A stretch of DNA of 10,849 bases from a bacterium UBA3734. Its GTDB lineage: Bacteria > Bacteroidota > Bacteroidia > Bacteroidales > Bacteroidaceae. The position numbers and the translations under genes are program-made. The DNA is taken from assembly GCA_002372575.1 (NCBI GenBank), contig DFHC01000175.1:1-10849 (forward strand). The letters are read 5' to 3'. Below are positions 1 to 5,404 of the stretch, one piece after another; the first letter of the stretch is position 1, and every line of letters begins with the position of its first letter. A model generated the notes under the pieces. The model worked only from the letters and a program-made list of their open reading frames with translations. It had not been told where the DNA came from and made no database searches.

Positions 1-8
1 TTCCAACG

Positions 9-51
9 AACGGCAAAATTTTTTGGGGAAAATTTTTCGAAAAAATCCGTT
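9..51. terminator. Terminator-like inverted repeat
   Basis: Outer arms AACGG (9-13) and CCGTT (47-51) enclose inner arms ATTTTTT (18-24) and AAAAAAT (40-46), with a short bulge (14-17) on one side and a loop that contains GGGG. A T run continues at 50-54 on the plus strand. It lies about 60 bases past the stop of the minus-strand glucosaminidase gene, so it could end that transcript or one entering from the left. The stem is mostly A-T with only a 5-base outer clamp, so its strength is doubtful. The rest of 1-112 is AT-rich with no gene visible. Confidence 0.3.
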
Positions 52-112
52 TTTAAGGTTATTTAAACTATACACATTACTTAATACATGCGCGTACGCG
101 TTCACCGTATAT

Positions 113-1009
113 TCAATATACAAGCAGCCGATCGCCCACTTTCAGCTGGTAGTCAGCATCAAGACGGTTCTTTTTATACAGGCTTTTGAGGCGGATTCCG
201 TATTGCTGAGCGATGGAGTACATGCTTTCGCCGACTTTCACAACATGGAACGTGTTTTTGAATGCCTTGTCGGCACGTTTCTGTTTCTTTTTTAGATAAA
301 TGATATCGCCTTCGGAAAGAACGTCTTTATGGCTTCGCTCGTTGTATTTCGCCAATTTCCGGTAGGAAATACCGACTTCTTCGGCAATAGACTTGAACGT
401 GTCACCGCGGCGGGCAACGATGTAAAGGTTCTTGTTGTAGATGCGGATGGGGTGCTCGTTTGCTGCCCCTGAACGGGTTGTTTTCCGATGTTTTGTACTT
501 GGGGAGTCGTATTGATGAAGCTGATAGAGTTCGATCAGTTGGATGAGCTTCTGCGCATACTGCGGATTGGTGGCATAACCACATTCTTTCAGCCCGTGAG
601 CCCAACCCGAATAATCAGTGCGGGAAAGCTTAAACAGGCGACTATAACGCTGTGAGGAGGCCAAGAATTTGCTGTGGTCTTCGAAACTTTCTCTGGCCGT
701 TTCGTAGGCACGGAAGCACTCCTGGGTTTCGTCATCATCGTGATATACCGTGCGCCCCGCCCAACCATGACATTTAATTCCGAAATGGTTGTTACCTTTC
801 CGACACAAATCACTGTTTCCGGCGGCACTCTCGAGGATTCCCTGTGCCAGCGTGATGCTCGCAGGAATACCGTAGCGTTTCATCTCCTCGATGGCAATAT
901 CCTTATACTTGTGGACGTATTCTTGAAACTGACGATTGAGTCGCGTCTGGGAAAAAACCGCAGAACTGCACGCAACCAATGTGACGAGGGTTAAGACTAT
1001 TTTTCTCAT
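113..1009 (-). CDS. Secreted glucosaminidase with two LysM domains
   Basis: This 298-residue exported protein probably cuts peptidoglycan between N-acetylglucosamine and N-acetylmuramic acid. A signal peptide covers residues 1-20. It can be read as a type I signal ending in FSQ, or as a lipoprotein signal, because LVAC at 11-14 fits a lipobox. Residues about 25-165 resemble the FlgJ/GH73-type glucosaminidase fold: QGILESAAGNS carries the expected catalytic Glu60, and NNHFGIKC and GYATNPQYAQKL are typical family motifs. A basic linker (about 170-190) leads to two LysM domains (about 194-239 and 253-298) that should bind glycan. ATG is at 1009, behind a good Bacteroidota-type promoter match. 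It is divergent from the FolK-like gene. Cell-wall turnover or cell separation is the likely role; I cannot tell which. There is no sign of flagellar genes, so a flagellar role is unlikely. Confidence 0.9.
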   Translation of the reverse strand: MRKIVLTLVTLVACSSAVFSQTRLNRQFQEYVHKYKDIAIEEMKRYGIPASITLAQGILESAAGNSDLCRKGNNHFGIKCHGWAGRTVYHDDDETQECFRAYETARESFEDHSKFLASSQRYSRLFKLSRTDYSGWAHGLKECGYATNPQYAQKLIQLIELYQLHQYDSPSTKHRKTTRSGAANEHPIRIYNKNLYIVARRGDTFKSIAEEVGISYRKLAKYNERSHKDVLSEGDIIYLKKKQKRADKAFKNTFHVVKVGESMYSIAQQYGIRLKSLYKKNRLDADYQLKVGDRLLVY

Positions 1010-1029
1010 ATTTCTTCTAAAATTTCGTA

Positions 1030-1061
1030 CAAAAATACATAAAATCCTAAAAAATCACAAA
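1030..1061 (-). promoter_or_regulatory. Bacteroidota-type promoter for the glucosaminidase gene
   Basis: Read on the minus strand, TTTG (1061-1058) is followed after 20 bases by TATTTTTG (1037-1030). This matches the Bacteroidota consensus TTTG-N19-21-TAnnTTTG in both boxes. The start codon is about 20 bases downstream, leaving a short leader. The region is very AT-rich, which raises the chance of an accidental match, but box spacing and position are both right. Confidence 0.6.
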
Positions 1062-1099
1062 AAAAATTAGAGTTTTAAGAATAATTAGCAAATAATTAG

Positions 1100-1107
1100 T
1101 ATATTTG
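1100..1107 (+). promoter_or_regulatory. -7 box for the FolK-like/M64/TPR gene run
   Basis: TATATTTG fits the Bacteroidota -7 consensus TAnnTTTG and lies 17 bases before the ATG at 1125. The upstream box is weak: a TTTT stretch near 1073-1076 is the nearest candidate. It is back to back with the minus-strand promoter in the same 115-base gap. No other promoter-like match was noticed before the M64 or TPR genes, so this site probably serves all three. Confidence 0.55.
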
Positions 1108-1124
1108 CACAAAAATAAAAAAGT

Positions 1125-1508
1125 ATGACAGAACTGAAAGACATTATCATTTCCATTGGAACGAATGTTGACCACAGTGTCAATATGTTTTTAGCCAAGC
1201 AGCGCCTTGAAGAATTATTCCACAACGTCAGATACAGCTCAGAAATCTGGTCGGAGGCACTTGATTTGCCCGAATCAGACCGGTTTTTGAATTGTCTGGC
1301 TGTCACCCACACTGTCCACGGCTACAAGCAGGTTCATCAGGCCCTGAAACAGATTGAACGGAAATGCGGCATGGGCTACGCCATGAAGCACACCGGGACG
1401 GTGAAAATCGACCTGGACATTCTTCGCTACGGCGAGGAGCGTTTCCACGAAAGCGACTGGGAGCGCCCGTATATCAAAATTCTTCTGAACGAGCTCAAAA
1501 TCAGTTAA
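1125..1508 (+). CDS. Short, degenerate HPPK (FolK-like) protein
   Basis: The 127-residue product resembles HPPK, which transfers pyrophosphate from ATP to 6-hydroxymethyl-dihydropterin in folate synthesis. Matching features are the N-terminal strand and turn IISIGTN (8-14), the central RYSSEIW (36-42), FLNCLAV (54-60), the IER helix (77-79), and the metal-binding pair Asp96/Asp98 in IDLDILRYG. Three things differ from true FolK. The usual length is about 160 residues. The arginine-rich catalytic loop (GRxR...GPR before the DLD motif in E. coli) is replaced by CGMGYAMKHTGTVK, which has no arginine. The usual PH...R-F segment after the metal motif is missing or replaced. It may be inactive or may have a new role. 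It is followed 21 bases later by the M64 gene. Fold assignment is fairly confident; the activity is doubtful. Confidence 0.7.
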   Translation: MTELKDIIISIGTNVDHSVNMFLAKQRLEELFHNVRYSSEIWSEALDLPESDRFLNCLAVTHTVHGYKQVHQALKQIERKCGMGYAMKHTGTVKIDLDILRYGEERFHESDWERPYIKILLNELKIS

Positions 1509-1529
1509 AAAGGGAAAGGAGACCTCGCT

Positions 1530-2807
1530 ATGGGAAAATGGGGAAAACTGACACTGCTGCTCCTTGTTTCGCTTGTGTGCGCTGATGTTTTTGCGCAAAA
1601 ATTCGAAGACTATTTTGAGGATCGCACGCTACGCATCGACTATACGTTTTCGGGCGATGCCACGCATCAGGTTATTGCCCTCGACCAACTGAGCAGTTCA
1701 CCAGGATGGCACGGGAAACGCCACAGGCTGAGCGAGTTGCCCGTCGAGGGAAACGGCCAAATCAGCGTGCGCAGCCATCTGACGGGAGAGGTGATCTATA
1801 AGAACTCATTTTCCACGCTGTTTCAGGAATGGCAGTCGTATCCCGAGGCCACGCAGATGTGGCGATCGTTTGAAAACGTGTTCCTGATTCCCATGCCGCG
1901 AGACACGATCGACGTAACTGTCAGCCTGTTCAACAATCGTCGTGAGGTAACATCAACGATGACTCACCGCATTGTACCGAACGACATCCTGATTCGTCGC
2001 ATAGGCGAGAAGGACGTCACACCTTACTCCGTCGTTCAGGAGGCGGAAAACGACTCGTGCTGCATCAGTGTGGCGTTTGTCGCCGAGGGCTATCAGGAGA
2101 GCGAGATGGACATGTTTTTAGACGACACGAATACCGCCATGGAGGCGATTTTCGCACACGAACCCTTCAAGTCGAAGCGCAACAGGTTTCGCATTGTGGC
2201 CGTGCAGTCGCCCTCGAAAGACAGCGGTACGAGTGAGCCGAGCAAAGGCATTTGGAAAAACACCGCCCTGCACTCACACTTCGACACGTTCTACAGCCAA
2301 CGCTACCTCACCACGCTCCACCTCAAGGACTTGCACGACCTTCTGGCCGGCATTCCATACGAACACATCATCGTGCTTGTGAACACCGAGCACTACGGCG
2401 GAGGCGGCATCCTCAACTCCTACAATCTGGCCATGTCGCGCCATCCGAAGTTCCGCCCCGTGGTCGTGCACGAATTTGGACATAGTTTTGCAGGGTTGGC
2501 CGACGAATACGCCTATGAAACTGAGGATATTCCAATGTATCCACACGACGTGGAGCCGTGGGAGCCGAACATCACCACGTTGGCCGATTTCTCTAAGAAA
2601 TGGCAGTCGATGCTCGACAAAAACACACCCATCCCTACCCCACCCGGCTATGGAAAAATCGGCATTTACGAAGGAGCTGGCTACAATTTGAAAGGAGTAT
2701 ATCGCGCCCTTCCCGACTGCAGAATGCGCACCAACGAACATCCTGAGTTTTGCGTCGTTTGCCAAAAAGCCATTTCGGAACTCATCGATTTCTACACCCA
2801 GCCGTGA
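1530..2807 (+). CDS. Secreted peptidase M64 (IgA peptidase M64 family)
   Basis: This 425-residue zinc metallopeptidase is probably exported: residues 1-22 form a signal peptide (GKWGK, then a leucine/valine core, then DVFAQ). The N-terminal half (about 24-150) looks like the beta-sandwich M64 N-terminal domain. The catalytic domain holds VVVHEFGHSFAGLADEY (311-327), with zinc ligands His314 and His318, general base Glu315 and probable third ligand Asp325. EGAGY (381-385) and the Cys-containing tail PDCRM...FCVVC (395-411) are also family-like. It appears full length. GGAG at 1518-1521 is well placed for the ATG at 1530. The family name comes from a clostridial IgA protease; Bacteroidota members are common and their substrates are mostly unknown, so cleavage of IgA should not be assumed. 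It lies between the FolK-like gene and the TPR gene in one run. Confidence 0.92.
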   Translation: MGKWGKLTLLLLVSLVCADVFAQKFEDYFEDRTLRIDYTFSGDATHQVIALDQLSSSPGWHGKRHRLSELPVEGNGQISVRSHLTGEVIYKNSFSTLFQEWQSYPEATQMWRSFENVFLIPMPRDTIDVTVSLFNNRREVTSTMTHRIVPNDILIRRIGEKDVTPYSVVQEAENDSCCISVAFVAEGYQESEMDMFLDDTNTAMEAIFAHEPFKSKRNRFRIVAVQSPSKDSGTSEPSKGIWKNTALHSHFDTFYSQRYLTTLHLKDLHDLLAGIPYEHIIVLVNTEHYGGGGILNSYNLAMSRHPKFRPVVVHEFGHSFAGLADEYAYETEDIPMYPHDVEPWEPNITTLADFSKKWQSMLDKNTPIPTPPGYGKIGIYEGAGYNLKGVYRALPDCRMRTNEHPEFCVVCQKAISELIDFYTQP

Positions 2808-3517
2808 TGTCAAGAAATACGAAAAAAAATTGGCTTCGAATGGCTGCAAAAGGTTTAATTTCAGCCTTTTGCATGATAGCCTTGCTCTCGTTTTCATTGC
2901 GACCTACGCAGCATGACGACCAAGAAATGCTCGGAAAAGCCATCGAATATTTCCAAAGCGGAAAATTCCACGAATCGCTCCTGCTTTTCGACAAACTCGA
3001 CCGTCGCTACAAACTCAACCCACGATTCCGCGCCTTCATCGCCGTATGTTACTATTACGACTGGAACGACGAAAAAACCTGCGAATACCTTGATTCGCTC
3101 ATCCCGCAACTCGAGCCCTTCGCACCCCACGAGCGCTCCATCTACTACTACATCAACGCCGAGAGCCATTTTAATCTCAAGCAGTACAAGCAGGCCATCC
3201 CTTACTACGAGCGGGCGCTCAACGTATGCTACGACAACGAGAAGGCCGACGCGCTCTATCGTATGGGCTACTGCTATCTTTTCAACGACGACAGCAAGAC
3301 GGCCTACGAATATTTCCAAGCTGCCTTCGCCTACTACCAGAAGTTTCGCAACACTGCTGCCGACCAGCCTCGCATCGCCCAGATTCAGAACATGGTACGC
3401 AGTCTTACACCCGACCCGCAAAGCGTACGCGACACACTCCGCCAGCGAATCATCGACGACATCGACCTCAGCGACATCTACCAGCAACAGATGATTATCG
3501 ACGAGGGGGCGGAGTAA
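2807..3517 (+). CDS. Exported TPR-repeat protein
   Basis: The product has 236 residues. The ATG at 2807 shares its A with the last base of the M64 TGA stop, which points to coupled translation. An ATG at 2750 in the same frame is less likely, since it would put 19 non-signal-like residues before a good signal sequence. Residues 1-35 have a basic start (SRNTKKNWLR) and a hydrophobic core (about 18-31), so the protein is exported or membrane-anchored. TPR-like helix pairs are visible at about 42-76 (AIEYFQSGKFHESLLLFDKL), 112-145 (AESHFNLKQYKQAIPYYERA) and 148-182 (ADALYRMGYCYLFN...AYEYFQAAF). The last 40 residues are acidic and lack repeats. TPRs bind other proteins; coupling to the M64 gene suggests a partner or chaperone role, which is inference. 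Confidence 0.8.
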   Translation: MSRNTKKNWLRMAAKGLISAFCMIALLSFSLRPTQHDDQEMLGKAIEYFQSGKFHESLLLFDKLDRRYKLNPRFRAFIAVCYYYDWNDEKTCEYLDSLIPQLEPFAPHERSIYYYINAESHFNLKQYKQAIPYYERALNVCYDNEKADALYRMGYCYLFNDDSKTAYEYFQAAFAYYQKFRNTAADQPRIAQIQNMVRSLTPDPQSVRDTLRQRIIDDIDLSDIYQQQMIIDEGAE

Positions 3518-3552
3518 TGAGAGAGTGGGAAAGTGTAAATTATCCTTAAATC

Positions 3553-3584
3553 CTTGCTTTGTCACAAGCTTTTCACTACCTTTG
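3553..3584 (+). promoter_or_regulatory. Bacteroidota-type promoter for kdsA-kdsD
   Basis: TACCTTTG at 3577-3584 fits TAnnTTTG, and CTTG at 3553-3556 is a 3-of-4 match to TTTG with a spacer of 20 bases. The expected start of transcription is near 3590, leaving a leader of about 20 bases before the ATG at 3614. It lies in the 96-base gap after the TPR gene, so the KDO genes probably have their own promoter. I see no clear terminator for the upstream run in this gap. Confidence 0.6.
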
Positions 3585-3613
3585 CACACACGATTTAACA
3601 CATACGGAGCCCT

Positions 3614-4387
3614 ATGCAACCCATTTTCATCGCAGGACCCTGCGTCATCGAATCAGCCGAACTGCTCGACACCGTCGCCCGGGAACTCGTGCGCATCAAC
3701 GAAAAGTACGGCACCGACATCATCTTCAAGGCATCGTTCGACAAGGCCAACCGCACCAGCATCAGCTCGTTTCGAGGCCCTGGGCTGGAACGCGGCCTGC
3801 AGATGCTGGCCGACGTGAAAGAAAAGCACCAACTGAGGGTGCTGACCGACATCCACGAGGCGTGGCAGGCTGCGCCCGCAGGCGAAGTATGCGACGTGCT
3901 GCAGATTCCCGCCTTCCTCTGCCGACAAACCGATTTGCTCGTGGCTGCGGCGCGAACGGGTCGCACGGTGAACATCAAAAAAGCACAGTTTCTGAGCGGT
4001 CGCGACATGCGCTACCCCGTGGAAAAAGCGCGCGACGCCGGTGCGCAGGACGTTTGGCTTACGGAGCGCGGAAACTCGTTTGGATACAACAATCTGGTGG
4101 TCGATTTCCGCAACATTCCCGACATGCTCGACATCGTGCCGACGGTCATCATGGACTGCACCCACAGCGTACAGCGGCCCGGCGCAGGCGACGGGAAAAC
4201 CTCTGGCGACCGACGTTTCGTGCCGGCGATGGCACTCGCTGCCAAGGCTTTCGGTGCCACAGGCTTCTTCTTCGAGGTACATCCCACGCCCGACCTCGGC
4301 CTGAGCGACGCCGCGAATATGCTGGAACTCGGAAAACTCGAGCAGGTGGTTCAGGAGTTGCAGGAGTTCAGGAGTTTAGAAAAATAA
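3614..4387 (+). CDS. kdsA: 3-deoxy-8-phosphooctulonate synthase (KDO8P synthase), metal-dependent type
   Basis: KdsA condenses arabinose 5-phosphate with phosphoenolpyruvate to give KDO 8-phosphate in the cytoplasm, on the way to the LPS inner core. The 257-residue product has the family motifs FKASFDKANRTS (38-49), RGPGLERG (54-61), LTDIHE (77-82), PAFLCRQTDL (99-108) and DCTHSVQ (181-187). Cys10 in IAGPCVIES marks the metal-dependent class, where E. coli KdsA has Asn. His184, Glu221 and Asp232 line up with the other metal ligands I recall for Aquifex KdsA (His185, Glu222, Asp233), with the same offset of one as for Cys10. GGAG at 3606-3609 lies just before the ATG. The last ten codons contain three copies of CAGGAGTT (4352-4376), so the C-terminal tail may vary between strains. 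The next gene, kdsD, supplies its substrate. Confidence 0.96.
   Translation: MQPIFIAGPCVIESAELLDTVARELVRINEKYGTDIIFKASFDKANRTSISSFRGPGLERGLQMLADVKEKHQLRVLTDIHEAWQAAPAGEVCDVLQIPAFLCRQTDLLVAAARTGRTVNIKKAQFLSGRDMRYPVEKARDAGAQDVWLTERGNSFGYNNLVVDFRNIPDMLDIVPTVIMDCTHSVQRPGAGDGKTSGDRRFVPAMALAAKAFGATGFFFEVHPTPDLGLSDAANMLELGKLEQVVQELQEFRSLEK
4352..4376 (+). repeat. CAGGAGTT x3 in the 3' end of kdsA
   Basis: Three copies of CAGGAGTT lie at 4352-4359, 4361-4368 and 4369-4376, with one extra G between the first two. They are translated as part of the kdsA C-terminus (LQEFRS). The unit length is not a multiple of three, so a change in copy number would alter the tail and stop position of KdsA. Confidence 0.7.
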
Positions 4388-4401
4388 TTGACAAATTGAC
4401 A
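4386..4401 (+). repeat. AATTGACA x2 at the kdsA-kdsD junction
   Basis: Two perfect copies of AATTGACA (4386-4393 and 4394-4401) start within the kdsA TAA stop and fill nearly the whole 17-base gap before the kdsD ATG at 4405. Two copies alone could be chance, but another 8 bp array fills the next junction (5353-5392). Confidence 0.5.
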
Positions 4402-4404
4402 GAA

Positions 4405-5352
4405 ATGGACGCAAGAAATTCCGCTATACAAACGATTCGCAGCGAGGCGCAAGCCGTGCTCGACCTCATTCCAAAGCTCGACGAGCAGTTCGACCGCGCC
4501 GTGGAGCTCATCTACCGCTGCCACGGAAAAGTCATCGTGACAGGAGTGGGCAAAAGCGGCCACATCGGTGCGAAAATCGCCGCCACACTCGCCTCGACGG
4601 GAACGCCCGCGTTTTTCATCAATCCGCTCGACGTGTTCCACGGCGACCTCGGCGTGATGACGCGCGACGACGTCGTTTTGGCCATCAGCAACTCTGGCCT
4701 CACCGACGAGCTGCTCCGCGTTGTTCCCTTCGTGCTCCACATGCAGGTGCCCATCATCGGCATGAGTGGCAACAGCGACTCGCTGCTCGCCAAATACTCG
4801 AACGTGCATCTGAACGTGCATGTGGAGAAGGAAGCCTGTCCGCTGAACCTTGCGCCCACGAGTTCTACCACAGCACAACTCGTCATGGGCGACGCGCTCG
4901 CCATCGCACTCATGGAAAAGCGCAACTTCAAGCCGCAGGACTTCGCGCAGTTCCATCCGGGCGGACAGCTCGGACGCCTGTTGCTCACCACGGCAGCCGA
5001 CGTGATGCGCTCTGCCGACCTGCCCGTGATTCCGCAGGAAATGCACCTCGGCGAGGCCATTATCCACGTGAGCAAGGGGAAACTGGGGCTTGGCGTGTCG
5101 CTCGAAAACGAGAAAATCATCGGTCTCATCACCGATGGCGACATTCGCCGCGCCATGGAACGCTGGCAGGCCGATTTCTTCGACCATACCGTTAGCGACA
5201 TCATGACACGACAGCCAAAAACCGTTCTTCCAACGACGAAAATCACTGAAATTCAACGAATTATGCAACGCCACAAGATTCACTCCGTGCTCGTGGCCGA
5301 TCAGGAACGTCATCTGCTTGGCGTGGTCGATCATTATTCTTGCATGATATGA
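4405..5352 (+). CDS. kdsD: Arabinose-5-phosphate isomerase (KpsF/GutQ family)
   Basis: KdsD converts ribulose 5-phosphate to arabinose 5-phosphate, the sugar used by the upstream kdsA product. The 315-residue protein has an N-terminal SIS sugar-isomerase domain (about 35-180) and two CBS domains (about 197-255 and 265-315), the normal layout at near-normal length. From memory of E. coli KdsD, active-site residues Lys59, Glu111, Glu152 and His193 correspond to Lys50 (GVGKSG), Glu102 (SNSGLTDE), Glu143 (EKEACPL) and His184 (FHPGG). His79 in FHGDLG is also kept. The segment before it reads INPLD instead of the commoner PxEA. The ATG at 4405 is chosen because the frame stays open far upstream only as an out-of-frame shadow of kdsA. 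With kdsA it forms a two-step KDO module. GutQ- or KpsF-type roles cannot be excluded from sequence alone, but context favours kdsD. Confidence 0.93.
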   Translation: MDARNSAIQTIRSEAQAVLDLIPKLDEQFDRAVELIYRCHGKVIVTGVGKSGHIGAKIAATLASTGTPAFFINPLDVFHGDLGVMTRDDVVLAISNSGLTDELLRVVPFVLHMQVPIIGMSGNSDSLLAKYSNVHLNVHVEKEACPLNLAPTSSTTAQLVMGDALAIALMEKRNFKPQDFAQFHPGGQLGRLLLTTAADVMRSADLPVIPQEMHLGEAIIHVSKGKLGLGVSLENEKIIGLITDGDIRRAMERWQADFFDHTVSDIMTRQPKTVLPTTKITEIQRIMQRHKIHSVLVADQERHLLGVVDHYSCMI

Positions 5353-5392
5353 GAGTTAAAGGGTTAAAGGGTTAAAGAGTTAAAGGGTGAAG
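5353..5392 (+). repeat. 8 bp tandem repeat G(A/G)GTTAAA, 4-5 copies
   Basis: Four copies with the pattern G(A/G)GTTAAA (5353-5360, 5361-5368, 5369-5376, 5377-5384) and a diverged fifth (GGGTGAAG) fill the gap between the kdsD stop and the phospholipase D gene. Each full copy carries a TAA. Changes in copy number would alter the distance between the two genes and could affect translation or transcription of the downstream one. Confidence 0.85.
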
Positions 5393-5404
5393 GAAATAGA
5401 AACG

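Noticed and set aside
113..1009. Flagellar FlgJ
   Set aside because: The glucosaminidase part is similar, but the protein has a signal peptide and two LysM domains, and there is no rod-assembly domain or flagellar gene nearby.
3518..3576. Small gene or terminator between the TPR gene and kdsA
   Set aside because: No start with a convincing reading frame and no stable hairpin with a T run was found; only the promoter-like site is supported.
3559..4404. N-terminal extension of the kdsD frame across kdsA
   Set aside because: The extension is an out-of-frame reading of kdsA, rich in Arg, with no homology I recognise. The kdsD product begins normally at ATG 4405.
4351..5334. Minus-strand open frame opposite kdsD
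   Set aside because: Antisense shadow of a gene with intact SIS and CBS motifs; no recognisable motif of its own.
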